DNA from: Megasphaera lornae
GTDB taxonomy: Bacteria > Bacillota > Negativicutes > Veillonellales > Megasphaeraceae
Direction: 5' to 3'
NCBI RefSeq assembly: GCF_000214495.1
Contig: NZ_AFIJ01000039.1
Coordinates: forward strand, 58,541 to 122,540
DNA: 64,000 nt
Numbering within the stretch: position 1 is the stretch's first letter; each line of letters starts with the position of its first letter. Below, piece after piece: positions 35,059 to 44,269 of the stretch. The notes below the pieces were generated by a model. The model did no database searches. It had not been told where the DNA came from and saw only the letters and a program-made list of their open reading frames with translations. A program made the translations under genes and the position numbers.

Positions 35059-36012
35059 ATGAACAGCCTGCATATTAAACAATTTATTTATCAATTAGGC
35101 ATTCCCTGTGTAGGCATTGCGCCGGGACAATTTCCTGCGCCGCCGCCCCCTGCGCGTCCTTGCCCCTTAGCCGCCGGCCAAGGGGCCGAACGCTATGAGC
35201 CGGAACGATTATTATCCCCTTGTCGCTCTATTATTGTCATGTTATTTCCCTATTATGTTGCCGACCCGCCGACCGCCAATCTTTCGCTTTATTGTCGCAG
35301 TACGGACTATCACCTTCTGATTCGCCGCTATTTACAAACCGTTGAAGCCTATCTGCATCAACACTATCCGTCTTGTCGCACGCTGTCCGTTGCCGATACT
35401 TCGCCGCTTGCCGATCGCTATTTGGCTTATTTGGCCGGACTGGGATTTATAGGCGATAATGACTGCTTTATTCATGAACGCTACGGCTCGTATTGTTTTA
35501 TCGGCAGTATTCTTACCACGTTACCCCTGACGCCGGATACCCCGCTGCACCGGGAATGTTATCATTGCGGCGCCTGTCGTCATGCTTGCCCGGGGCATTG
35601 TTTCGATGGCGCCGATTACGATTATCGTCTTTGTAAATCCTATTTAACACAAAAAAAAGGCAGCCTTTCGCTGCCTGAAATAGAAGTGCTCCGAAAGACA
35701 CCCCTGATTTTCGGTTGTGACATGTGTCAGGCCGTCTGCCCTCATAATGCCGAGATTCCGGAAACGCCGCTTAATGACTTTAAAGAGAATCGTATATATA
35801 CCTTATCGCACGAGGCGATAGCGTCCCTTTCCAATCGCGAATTTCAACGGAAATACGGCAATCGCGCCTTTGCCTGGCGCGGCAAAAAAATCTTATTACG
35901 CAATATGGAATACCTCCGATTACCCCCGTCAATGCCAGAGCAGGCCCACGGATATACACAACAACAACACGCCGACGAAAACCGCCGCACCTATAACAAA
36001 AGGAATGAATAA
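35059..36012 (+). CDS. queG: Epoxyqueuosine reductase QueG
   Basis: Cobalamin- and iron-sulfur-dependent reductase for the last step of queuosine synthesis in tRNA, cytoplasmic. 317 residues. The catalytic-Asp region is VADTSPLADRYLAYLAGLGFIG. Two [4Fe-4S] motifs follow: CYHCGACRHACP and CDMCQAVCP. It ends with a small C-terminal tail overlapping by 84 bases, tail to tail, with the Yip1-like gene. AAAGGAG precedes the ATG. The N-terminus has an unusual proline/alanine-rich insert (residues about 22-38). Confidence 0.92.
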   Translation: MNSLHIKQFIYQLGIPCVGIAPGQFPAPPPPARPCPLAAGQGAERYEPERLLSPCRSIIVMLFPYYVADPPTANLSLYCRSTDYHLLIRRYLQTVEAYLHQHYPSCRTLSVADTSPLADRYLAYLAGLGFIGDNDCFIHERYGSYCFIGSILTTLPLTPDTPLHRECYHCGACRHACPGHCFDGADYDYRLCKSYLTQKKGSLSLPEIEVLRKTPLIFGCDMCQAVCPHNAEIPETPLNDFKENRIYTLSHEAIASLSNREFQRKYGNRAFAWRGKKILLRNMEYLRLPPSMPEQAHGYTQQQHADENRRTYNKRNE

Positions 36013-36489
36013 TAAAAATGCCGCCGCCCCCAGGCTCCGACCCGTACTGAAATGATACACCGCTTGTATCGCTAAAATCCACAGTATACAGGAAATAATA
36101 TACGCTATACTGCCCACAATCCGGACCGTCGCCTCTCCTATACACGGGGTCAACGCGACCGCTGCAAGGCGTATATACTGCGGTAATAAAGCAAAACAGC
36201 CTCCCGCCAACAAAGAAGAAAACCGTCCGTGTCCTCCCAAAATCCTTGACGCCCCGTGTGTCAAGGCGACTACCGCAAGTAACAATACGGCTATTCCTAA
36301 CCAATTGTTCGACGCATACGTGTTCTCCGTCGCCATATCGGCCGCTTGTACCAATATGATGTATAACACCGCAATACCGAGTCCTTCCTTGAGGCGGGTT
36401 TCTTGTACAATGTGAGTCATCGTCGTCTGCGGATGCAAACAGAGATTACTAATCTGATCCAATACCTGTAAAATGTATGATTTTACCAT
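35929..36489 (-). CDS. Yip1-like membrane protein
   Basis: 186 residues with about five hydrophobic segments and the Yip1-domain look: a short cytoplasmic start, TRLKEGLGIAVLYIILV, ARILGG-like HGASRILGGHGRFSSLLAGGCFALLPQYI, then two or three more helices. The family is loosely defined and its bacterial role unknown. Start overlaps the end of sppA by 7 bases, so they are coupled. Its 3' end overlaps queG on the other strand. Confidence 0.78.
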   Translation of the reverse strand: MVKSYILQVLDQISNLCLHPQTTMTHIVQETRLKEGLGIAVLYIILVQAADMATENTYASNNWLGIAVLLLAVVALTHGASRILGGHGRFSSLLAGGCFALLPQYIRLAAVALTPCIGEATVRIVGSIAYIISCILWILAIQAVYHFSTGRSLGAAAFLLFIPFVIGAAVFVGVLLLCISVGLLWH

Positions 36490-37430
36490 GCCGTCACCGC
36501 TTTCATCAATACCGTCGGCAAGGACAGGGACGAATCTTCCGCTACATTCTTAACCGCTTGCGAAAGGTTCAAGTTGCCTTTTACCCAATCCTGCCAAGGT
36601 TGTCCGTCTTCATACGTAACCAAACAATCTTCATCATCGGCATCCGTATGCACCAGTTTTTTAGTATAGGCCAACGCATCATAATAATTTCCCAAGCGAT
36701 CGACCAGCCCCAACGCTTTTGCCCGGCTTCCCGTATACACGCGTCCGTCCGCCAAAGCGCGTACCGTTTCCGGACGCATATGACGTTCTTTAGCCACAAC
36801 AGTAACAAATTGATTATACATTTCATTAACCATATCTTGTGTCATTTGCTTTTCTTCCGCCGTCATGGGACGGAAAGGAGAAAAAATGTCCTTATGGGCC
36901 CCCGATTTTATTTTTTCTTCACGTATACCTAATTTACGACTAAGTCCCCGAGCATCATAATAAGACATATATACCCCGATGCTGCCCGTAATCGTAGACG
37001 GATCTGCAAATAAAGTATCGCCGTATACTGCTAACCAGTACCCTCCGGAAGCCGCCGTATCCCCCATAGAAACCACAACGGGTATATGATTATCTTTAGC
37101 ACGCTGCAATTCTCGAGCAATTTCTTGCGTGGCGGCGGCACTGCCGCCGGGACTGTCAATCCGTAATAAAATCGCGCCTACCTCCGCATCCGCCGTCGCC
37201 TGTCGTATTTGTTTCATAAGCGACGGTGCCGTTGCACCGCCGGTATTCCAAAATCCCTGTCCATCGCCGCCGGTAATGGGGCCGCTCACTGTAATAAGGG
37301 CAATTTTTTTCCCTCTTTTTCCGCTCCCGTCATACGGCCCCCGCACATGCAACCAAGCCGCCATAATGGTAATCACGCAAATGACCAAGAGGGTAACGCC
37401 CGTTATATACCGTTTCTTTTTTTCTCCCAT
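36483..37430 (-). CDS. sppA: Signal peptide peptidase SppA
   Basis: Membrane-anchored serine protease that degrades cleaved signal peptides, 315 residues, the short single-domain Firmicute form. One N-terminal membrane segment (residues about 8-28). The catalytic serine is in SMGDTAASGGYWLA and the catalytic lysine is in KIKSGAHKDIFSP; LLRIDSPGGSAAAT is a family block. Active sites face outside the membrane. It is co-transcribed with the Yip1-like gene and follows the terminator of the dnaB operon. Confidence 0.93.
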   Translation of the reverse strand: MGEKKKRYITGVTLLVICVITIMAAWLHVRGPYDGSGKRGKKIALITVSGPITGGDGQGFWNTGGATAPSLMKQIRQATADAEVGAILLRIDSPGGSAAATQEIARELQRAKDNHIPVVVSMGDTAASGGYWLAVYGDTLFADPSTITGSIGVYMSYYDARGLSRKLGIREEKIKSGAHKDIFSPFRPMTAEEKQMTQDMVNEMYNQFVTVVAKERHMRPETVRALADGRVYTGSRAKALGLVDRLGNYYDALAYTKKLVHTDADDEDCLVTYEDGQPWQDWVKGNLNLSQAVKNVAEDSSLSLPTVLMKAVTAW

Positions 37431-37442
37431 AGTATCACTCCT

Positions 37443-37481
37443 AAAAAAAGCCGAAGTATGTCCTATACTGCTTCGGCTTTT
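37443..37481 (-). terminator. Terminator of dnaB operon
   Basis: AAGCCGAAG and CTTCGGCTT arms; the minus-strand RNA ends in T7. It lies between dnaB and sppA. Confidence 0.87.
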
Positions 37482-37484
37482 GAC

Positions 37485-38810
37485 TTATTCATGATGTGTA
37501 TCCAAATTTAAGAATAACGTATATTCATTTTTAAAGAACAACTTAATCGAACCGACCGGTCCGTTCCGATGTTTCGCCAAAATAACTTCCGTAATATGTT
37601 GATTTTCCGTTTCTTTGTCGTAATAATCTTCCCGATACAAAAAAGATACAATATCCGCATCTTGTTCCAACGCTCCCGATTCCCGTAAATCACTGAGCAT
37701 AGGACGTTTATCTTGGCGATTTTCCACACTGCGGCTCAGCTGTGATAAAGCAATCAACGGGACTTTCAATTCCCGTGCCAAGCCCTTTAAAGAACGGGAA
37801 ATTTCAGATATCTCCTGCTGACGACTTTCCGAATTACGTCCCTGCATTAACTGTAAATAGTCCACAATAATCACATCCAACCCATGTTCCGCCTTTAAGC
37901 GACGTGCTTTCGATCGCATTTCCGCAATAGAAATTCCCGGGGTGTCATCAATATATATGGGAGCATTATATAACTTTTCACAAGCTTCCGTGAGACGTCC
38001 CCACTCCTCATCGCCGGCAACATGTCCGGTACGCAATTTCTGCGAATCAATATGCGCTAATTGACATAATAATCGTTGCACCAACTGTTCCTGCGACATT
38101 TCCAAAGAAAAAAAAGCTACCGTTTTATGTTGGCGCACCCCTACATTTTGAGCAATATTCAGTGTAAAAGCGGTCTTTCCCATACTGGGCCGAGCCGCAA
38201 TAAGAATAAGATCCGAGTTTTGAAGGCCGGAGGTCATCCGATCCAACTCGCGAAACCCGGTAGGTAAGCCGGTTAACCCGGCTTTATTCGCATATAATTC
38301 TTCAATCTTATGCAAGGTTTCCGTAACTACCTGACCGACCGGCGTAAAATCCCCACGAACTTTATTTTCCGCTAATTTTAAAATTTTTTGTTCCGCCCGA
38401 TCCACCAATTCTTCCGACGCTTGTGTCCCCTCATAAGCACTCGTCGCCAATTCCGTACAAGTAGTAATAAGATTACGAGCCAGCGCTTTTTCCACTACAA
38501 TATTCACATGATATTCCAAATTGGCGGCTGTAGACACGACATTCGGCAAGGTAAGAATATACTCCAAACCGCCGACATCATCCAATTTCTTCATGCGTCG
38601 CAATTCTTCCGGCAAAGTAATAACATCCACTTCCTGATTGGTTCGATGCAAACGGGCCATAGCTTCAAAAATAACTTTATGTACATCTCTATAAAAATCC
38701 TCCGCTTGTAACAACTCCAACGCCGTCACTACCGCGTTATGCTCCAGCATCATCGCTCCCAATACGGCTTGTTCCGCTTCTATATTTTGCGGCGGAATCC
38801 GTTGTTCCAT
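37485..38810 (-). CDS. dnaB: Replicative DNA helicase DnaB
   Basis: Hexameric 5'-3' helicase of the replication fork, 441 residues, normal length. N-terminal domain begins PPQNIEAEQAVLGAMM. The RecA-like motor has Walker A IAARPSMGKTAFTLNIA, Walker B VIIVDYLQLM, and the SQLSRSVE and RQDKRPMLSDLRESGALEQDAD arginine-finger region. It lies 10 bases after lonC at the end of yybS-gdpP-rplI-lonC-dnaB. No intein was seen. Confidence 0.97.
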   Translation of the reverse strand: MEQRIPPQNIEAEQAVLGAMMLEHNAVVTALELLQAEDFYRDVHKVIFEAMARLHRTNQEVDVITLPEELRRMKKLDDVGGLEYILTLPNVVSTAANLEYHVNIVVEKALARNLITTCTELATSAYEGTQASEELVDRAEQKILKLAENKVRGDFTPVGQVVTETLHKIEELYANKAGLTGLPTGFRELDRMTSGLQNSDLILIAARPSMGKTAFTLNIAQNVGVRQHKTVAFFSLEMSQEQLVQRLLCQLAHIDSQKLRTGHVAGDEEWGRLTEACEKLYNAPIYIDDTPGISIAEMRSKARRLKAEHGLDVIIVDYLQLMQGRNSESRQQEISEISRSLKGLARELKVPLIALSQLSRSVENRQDKRPMLSDLRESGALEQDADIVSFLYREDYYDKETENQHITEVILAKHRNGPVGSIKLFFKNEYTLFLNLDTHHE

Positions 38811-38820
38811 AATAACCTCC

Positions 38821-40728
38821 TTATTTTACCAACATGAACGCTAAAACTTCCTGAATCGTTTCTACCGGATGAATTTGTAACTGTAAATGATCCGCAGGTA
38901 TGTCTTTTTCATTTTCTTTAGGAATAACCATACTCTTCATACCCGCCTGCTTCGCCCCGTAAGCTTTTTCAAACACTCCGCCTACCGGTTTGACACGTCC
39001 CTGTACAGAAATCTCTCCCGTCAATGCCGCATCTTGTCGTATAGGGGTTCCGGTGATAGCGGAAATAAGTGCCGTCGTCACGGCGCAGCCGGCCGACGGT
39101 CCGTCAATGTTTCCCCCGCCGACAAAATTAATATGTACATCATAGTCCGACAATTCTTTTCCTGTCACACTTCGTACAACAGCAGCCGCATTAAACATGG
39201 AATCTTTCGCCATGGATCCGGCCGTATCATTAAAACGATAATATCCCTTCCCCGGCACATGCGCCGGAAATGCGACCGCTTCAATTTCCAATGCGGATCC
39301 CAAGTATCCGGCCACGCCTAAACCGAAAACTTTACCGACTGCCGGCACGGAAGATGCCTTATCGGTAACATAAGGTACTAAACGGCTGATTTGTGCCACA
39401 CGCTGTACATGCTCACAAGTTAACGTCAACGAATCCTGATGACCGCTTTGATATACAGCGAGACCATATGTATCCGCTAAAATATTCACCGCTTTTCGAC
39501 CTTCAATCGTATACGAAGCAATCTTTGCCGCCACACCGTCCGCTAAAGACACCTGCAATTGTTTGGCCGCATTTTCCACAATTTTTTCAATATCCTGCGG
39601 TACCAGCGGTTCAAAAAACACTTCCGCACATCGTGAACGAATGGCCGGATTAATTTCCGAAGGATCGCGAGTCGTAGCACCTATGAGAATAAAATCAGCC
39701 GGAGCTCCGTCTCGAAAAAGTTTGTGAATATACGCCGGCACATTCGGATCTTCTTCATCATAATATGCGGAATCAAAGGTCACTTTTTTATCTTCCAACA
39801 CTTTTAACAGTTTATTCAACAACATCGGATCCATTTCGCCGATTTCATCAATAAACAGAATCCCGCCATGTGCCTCCGTCACTAATCCGGGTTTAGGTTC
39901 CGGAATACCCGTATCCGCCAAGTCTTTCCTGGCACCTTGATAAATAGGGTCGTGTACGGAACCGAGCAGGGGATTTGTCATATCTCGTGAATCCCAACGC
40001 AAAGTAGTGCCATCCGTTTCAATAAACGGCGCCTCCGCGGCAAACGGAGTAAACGGCAATTGTTTCGCTTCTTGTAAAATAATGCGTGCCGCCGTCGTCT
40101 TACCGACACCCGGCGGTCCGTATAACAGCAAATGTTGCGGATATACGGACGCCAACTTGCTCTGCATCGCTTCCACCGCGCGTTCCTGTCCCACAACCGC
40201 CTGTAAAGTTTTCGGACGAACGCGTTCCATAACGGATTCGGTTAATTGTATCGTGTCCAATTTCTGCAAATCCGTCAATTTTTTCTTCGTTTGCGGCGTT
40301 TCCACGTCTTGCAGTTCTTCAGAAATAATCTGCATCTTAATTTCTTGCACATACTCCTGCTGCTTTTCATCCATACGGCGCGTAATTTTCTTTTCCAGTC
40401 GTTCTTCTACCGCCTGTCGCGCCAACATTTCCGCCAACACCGATTCCAACTCATTTAATACATCTACTACTTCATCGTCATTAGGAATGCGGTCATACGC
40501 AGTGCTTTCATATACCAACCGCTGTAAACCCACCAAACGCTGCCGCGGATCTTCCGAATGGATATAGGTCAATGCCGAGTATTTACTGGCGCGCAATACC
40601 ATTTTTTCCGAGCCGATCAAGCCGGTAAATGCCCCATATAATACATTTACTTGACGACGCAATTCTTCTTCCGCCGTCGGTTCCAAATATTTATGTCTTT
40701 GTAATAATTTATCCAATAATTCCTTCAT
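38821..40728 (-). CDS. lonC: Lon-family ATP-dependent protease (LonC type)
   Basis: 635 residues: a helical N-terminal region, an AAA+ domain with Walker A LLYGPPGVGKTTAARI and Walker B GGILFIDEIGEM, and a C-terminal Lon protease domain. The catalytic serine is in GGGNIDGPSAGCAV and the lysine in GRVKPVGGVFEKAYGA. It lacks the long N-terminal LON substrate domain and best fits the LonC group of Clostridia and Negativicutes, also found between rplI and dnaB. Substrates unknown. It may help quality control. Confidence 0.88.
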   Translation of the reverse strand: MKELLDKLLQRHKYLEPTAEEELRRQVNVLYGAFTGLIGSEKMVLRASKYSALTYIHSEDPRQRLVGLQRLVYESTAYDRIPNDDEVVDVLNELESVLAEMLARQAVEERLEKKITRRMDEKQQEYVQEIKMQIISEELQDVETPQTKKKLTDLQKLDTIQLTESVMERVRPKTLQAVVGQERAVEAMQSKLASVYPQHLLLYGPPGVGKTTAARIILQEAKQLPFTPFAAEAPFIETDGTTLRWDSRDMTNPLLGSVHDPIYQGARKDLADTGIPEPKPGLVTEAHGGILFIDEIGEMDPMLLNKLLKVLEDKKVTFDSAYYDEEDPNVPAYIHKLFRDGAPADFILIGATTRDPSEINPAIRSRCAEVFFEPLVPQDIEKIVENAAKQLQVSLADGVAAKIASYTIEGRKAVNILADTYGLAVYQSGHQDSLTLTCEHVQRVAQISRLVPYVTDKASSVPAVGKVFGLGVAGYLGSALEIEAVAFPAHVPGKGYYRFNDTAGSMAKDSMFNAAAVVRSVTGKELSDYDVHINFVGGGNIDGPSAGCAVTTALISAITGTPIRQDAALTGEISVQGRVKPVGGVFEKAYGAKQAGMKSMVIPKENEKDIPADHLQLQIHPVETIQEVLAFMLVK

Positions 40729-40744
40729 ATATGCCTCTCCGGAT

Positions 40745-41191
40745 CTACCCTTCCACTACCTGAACTTGAATAACTCCGGTAATCGTCGGATGCACACGAA
40801 TCACCACTTGATAGGTTCCTAAACTTTTTATGACTTCTTTCATTTCTACTTTCTTCTTATCAATAGTAATCCCATATTGTTCTTTAGCCGCTTCACTAAT
40901 TTGTTTCCCTGTAATAGCGCCGAAAACCTTACCGCCTTCGCCTACCTTGACCGGAATACGTAAAGAAACTTTTTTCAATTGACTGGCCAACAGCACGGCT
41001 TCATCGGATGCCACCTGCTCTTTATGTCTGGCGGCCGCCTTTTTTTGTTGCGCATCATTAATATTTTCCGCCGTCCCCGGGGCCGCTAATTTTCTCGGTA
41101 ACAAAAAATTTCTTCCGTATCCTTCCGAAACTTCTACAATTTCCCCTTTTTTTCCTAATTTTTTTACATCTTGTAATAAGATTACTTTCAT
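40745..41191 (-). CDS. rplI: 50S ribosomal protein L9
   Basis: 148 residues, normal length. The N-terminal rRNA-binding domain carries the signature MKVILLQDVKKLGKKGEIVEV and GYGRNFLLPRKLA, then the long connecting helix and the C-terminal domain. The start codon overlaps the stop of gdpP (ATGA), so the two are translationally coupled. Fixed gene order gdpP-rplI-lonC-dnaB supports the call. Confidence 0.98.
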   Translation of the reverse strand: MKVILLQDVKKLGKKGEIVEVSEGYGRNFLLPRKLAAPGTAENINDAQQKKAAARHKEQVASDEAVLLASQLKKVSLRIPVKVGEGGKVFGAITGKQISEAAKEQYGITIDKKKVEMKEVIKSLGTYQVVIRVHPTITGVIQVQVVEG

Positions 41192-42399
41192 CCCTTATCA
41201 ATCTCCTTTGCATGATTTTCTTTCATTTGCGCCCTTACCGCTCTTACCACTTCTTCTTGTGCGCCGGCTATGGTTTTTCCTTTTAATTGTGCGCCGGCTA
41301 CCGTTCGATGACCGCCGCCGCCCAGCGCTTCCATTACCAATTGTACGTTAATGTCGCCTTTAGAACGGGCGCTGACACCAATACAATCATTCGCCAACTC
41401 ATAAAAAGTAAATCCGGCCTGCACATGCTCAATATTCACCAATGTATCGGCACATTGAGCCGCTAAAATCATCGCGTTTTTTACACCCGGAGGACAAATA
41501 GCCAACGCAATCCCTTCGGAAATATGCGCTGCCGATAAAATTTTGGCTCTATTCTTCAAACTTTCAAAATCGGAACTGAATAACGCTCTGACAATTTCCG
41601 GATCCGCACCGCTGCGTCGCAAATAGGACGCGGCATCAAACGTACGCACCCCCGTTTGTACAGCAAAATTTTTCGTATCCACAATAATCCCGGCATATAA
41701 CGCTGTCGCTTCTATTTTTTCTAATTCCACTTCTTCCTGATAATATTGTAAAAGCTCTGTCACTAATTCACAAGTCGAAGAACTGGATGCTTCTAAATAA
41801 GTCAACAACGGTTTCTGAATAAAATCGGAACTCCGCCGATGATGATCGATTACCACGCGCCGCTCCGTTAAATCCAGTACATTAGGAGCAACGGTCATAT
41901 ATGGACGATGCGTATCCACAACAAACAGCAAGGTCGCCGCATTACACAACGATTCTGCCGTTTCGGCCGAAATAAACAAGTCTTTAAATTCCGGGCGATC
42001 ACTAATTTGTTCCTTTAAACGCTGAATAGCATCCGTTTGCTTACTGACAATAATGTGCACCGGTTTTCCCAAACTCCGCGCCATATGTGCCACGCCGACA
42101 GCCGCACCGATACTGTCATAATCTTCTCTTTCATGTCCCATAATCAATACGCGCTCGCTCGTATCCACCAATTCTCTCACGGCTTGCGCCACTACCCGAG
42201 CTCGTACACGCGTATTTTTTTCTACTGAACGCGTTTTTCCTCCATAAAAATGCGGGGTACCGTCCGCTTCATACACCACCGCCTGATCACCGCCGCGTCC
42301 CAAAGCCAAATCCAAACCGGCTCTCGCTTTTTCCGCCAATTCATTAAAATCGGCTCTGCCTGCAACCACTCTTTCTTCCGGAGCGGCGGCAATCCCCAT
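41188..42399 (-). CDS. gdpP: GdpP cyclic-di-AMP phosphodiesterase, C-terminal part (frameshifted)
   Basis: C-terminal part of GdpP in the correct frame: end of the degenerate GGDEF domain (SMGIAAAPEER, ALGRGGDQAVVYE), then the DHH/DHHA1 phosphodiesterase. Metal-binding residues lie in HEREDYDSIGAAVG, LFVVDTHRP and VIDHHRR; the DHHA1 motif is GGGGHRTVAGAQ. It hydrolyses c-di-AMP, controlling potassium, wall and osmotic balance. The true frame continues upstream to about 42440-42456 where a single base seems missing. Joined with 42222-43208 it gives a full-length protein of about 670 residues. Confidence 0.85.
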   Translation of the reverse strand: MGIAAAPEERVVAGRADFNELAEKARAGLDLALGRGGDQAVVYEADGTPHFYGGKTRSVEKNTRVRARVVAQAVRELVDTSERVLIMGHEREDYDSIGAAVGVAHMARSLGKPVHIIVSKQTDAIQRLKEQISDRPEFKDLFISAETAESLCNAATLLFVVDTHRPYMTVAPNVLDLTERRVVIDHHRRSSDFIQKPLLTYLEASSSSTCELVTELLQYYQEEVELEKIEATALYAGIIVDTKNFAVQTGVRTFDAASYLRRSGADPEIVRALFSSDFESLKNRAKILSAAHISEGIALAICPPGVKNAMILAAQCADTLVNIEHVQAGFTFYELANDCIGVSARSKGDINVQLVMEALGGGGHRTVAGAQLKGKTIAGAQEEVVRAVRAQMKENHAKEIDKG

Positions 42400-43208
42400 A
42401 CTAATCGTAACAGGAATTCGATTAACTGTGTGAATCTTACGAATTTTTTCAAAAAAGAAAAATTATCGGCTTGTAAGGTTTGCAACGCCTTATGCGTCAA
42501 ACAAGCAAAATATTTTGCATTGCCATAAGAACGTACAAATCCTCCTAACGCCGTCAATTCATCAAGTAAGCAATTATTTACATTTGTCCACAAAGTAGCT
42601 TGCTGTACGGCGGATAATCCTTTACTCACTTCTTCCATATTATCGATTTCAATATCACAAAAAGCCGGTACGGTTTGTAAACAATTCCGTTTTTGTGTTT
42701 CCGTTTCACTAATGTCTTCAAAATATAAAATAAGATAATTATCCTCCGAAGCCTCTTCCGTCTGTAAATATTTATAAACCACTCGATATTGTCGTTCCCT
42801 CATGGTTTCAAAAAAAGATCCGAATTTCCCCCAAAATTTATCAAGATTTAAATTCGGCAATATTTGCTTTAATTGCTGCTCCGCATCCAATTCCCCCACC
42901 CAATCGCGAAATACACTGTTTGCCCAACAAATAGTCCCCTGCATATCAACAATCGCGATTCCTATGGGTAAATTCTGTACGGCATAGGTAGAAGCTTGAT
43001 CCACTCCCTGTGAAATAGAATCCAGTAACTGCTGCATGGCTAAATTTCGTTCATTGCTGTTCTTTCGCGTTAAAAGATACGCGCCTATACTTAAAATCAG
43101 CGCCAATAAAGAAATAATCCAATTATATACGGCAATAACCGCCAATAATATGACAATAATCCAAAAAAACGGTTGTTCGGTTTGCGGCGACAGCATTTTT
43201 TTTAACAT
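42222..43208 (-). CDS. gdpP: GdpP N-terminal part (membrane, PAS, GGDEF; frameshifted)
   Basis: N-terminal part of the same protein: two membrane segments (about residues 14-48), a PAS-like domain (AVQNLPIGIAIVDMQGTICWANSVFRDW), and the front of a degenerate GGDEF domain. After NFSFLKKF the reading leaves the family pattern; the remaining 75 or so residues (from about 42445 down to 42222) are out-of-frame. The break lies in TCT-T5-TTGA6-TTC. AGGAGG precedes the ATG at 43208. First domain set of an otherwise essential-looking gene, so sequencing error is more likely than decay. Confidence 0.85.
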   Translation of the reverse strand: MLKKMLSPQTEQPFFWIIVILLAVIAVYNWIISLLALILSIGAYLLTRKNSNERNLAMQQLLDSISQGVDQASTYAVQNLPIGIAIVDMQGTICWANSVFRDWVGELDAEQQLKQILPNLNLDKFWGKFGSFFETMRERQYRVVYKYLQTEEASEDNYLILYFEDISETETQKRNCLQTVPAFCDIEIDNMEEVSKGLSAVQQATLWTNVNNCLLDELTALGGFVRSYGNAKYFACLTHKALQTLQADNFSFLKKFVRFTQLIEFLLRLVWGLPPLRKKEWLQAEPILMNWRKKREPVWIWLWDAAVIRRWCMKRTVPRIFMEEKRVQ

Positions 43209-43226
43209 TATAAGGCCTCCTATGCA

Positions 43227-44171
43227 CTATAGCACGGCTTTGTTTCGTCGATATGAAAAAAGCAAATCCGCCAATCCCAGTACAAAGACAATATAAGAAA
43301 AAAAGGGGATACAAAAGAACAAAAGAAGGACCAACCCTTGAAAAACGACACTTTTTTTTCGTGCCTGCAAAAAAGAAAAAAGGAAAGAAATGCCCTGCAC
43401 ACAAATAAAAAAGAAAGCAATTTGTAAAAGATTCTCTCCCGTCCATTGTACCCAAATCCACGACCGAGTCGTGCCCCAGTACTTCAGTACCAAAGATACT
43501 ATATATAAGTATACCATACCGCGCCCCATATCCCAACAACGCACCGGTAAAAAAGAAACCGCCTTCTGTCCCTGCCGGTGTAGCTGAAATATAGCCAATC
43601 GCAAGGTAATCCACGCGCTCAAACTGAAAATTTCCACCAACAAAGAGGGTACCATGTACGGCACCGTATGCCAAAGACTTTGAAGCTGCGTTTGCAAGGC
43701 AACCTTATCCGCCTCCCCCATTCCCTGCGCCGTCGCCATTGCCGTCAGCCGCTCTCCCCAGAGGATTACAAACTGCTGTACATAAGTAAACACCGTCACG
43801 CCTTGTACAACATACAGCCGGATTGCCAATACCGCCGCCATCGCACATAATACGATAAATCCGCTCCCCCAACAATGAAAAAAAGACCGACGCTTACGTA
43901 ACCCGAACCCCATAATCATACCGGAAAGACAAAAGAAACCCGTTTCCACGGTCCCCCCATATGAACCGCCCCAATACACCGTAAGAATCACGGCGCCTAT
44001 CGCTAATGCCGCGGTTTCCCGCCACGTTGCCCGCATATACATCCATACCACCGGAACGGGCATGACACACATGGCGAAAAAAGAAAAAAAGGGGATAAAC
44101 ACCGTGCCGAGAGTCAGTACAAACATACTCAAAATAATATACAACAAATCTCGTCTCGAAGTTGGCTTCAT
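43227..44171 (-). CDS. YybS-like membrane protein (DUF2232)
   Basis: 314 residues with about eight hydrophobic segments, matching DUF2232 proteins such as YybS, which lie directly upstream of gdpP and rplI in Firmicutes as here. Function unknown; sometimes classed with ECF-like S components because of the helical layout. No other motif seen. It starts the yybS-gdpP-rplI-lonC-dnaB run. Confidence 0.85.
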   Translation of the reverse strand: MKPTSRRDLLYIILSMFVLTLGTVFIPFFSFFAMCVMPVPVVWMYMRATWRETAALAIGAVILTVYWGGSYGGTVETGFFCLSGMIMGFGLRKRRSFFHCWGSGFIVLCAMAAVLAIRLYVVQGVTVFTYVQQFVILWGERLTAMATAQGMGEADKVALQTQLQSLWHTVPYMVPSLLVEIFSLSAWITLRLAIFQLHRQGQKAVSFLPVRCWDMGRGMVYLYIVSLVLKYWGTTRSWIWVQWTGENLLQIAFFFICVQGISFLFSFLQARKKSVVFQGLVLLLFFCIPFFSYIVFVLGLADLLFSYRRNKAVL

Positions 44172-44227
44172 ATGTTTAACGGCCTCCCAAACTAATTGTT
44201 TTTATCAAAATCGAATGCACACATAAT

Positions 44228-44256
44228 AAACAGCGGAGGCTCTTACCTCCGCTGCC
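44228..44256 (-). terminator. Terminator of RNase J gene
   Basis: CAGCGGAGG and CCTCCGCTG with a six-base loop, 15 bases after the stop; the T-run is short. Confidence 0.75.
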
Positions 44257-44269
44257 TTTATCCGGTTTC

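Noticed and set aside
40007-40567. 186-codon plus-strand frame
   Set aside because: Fully antisense to lonC, serine/cysteine-rich composition typical of a shadow, no ribosome-binding site.
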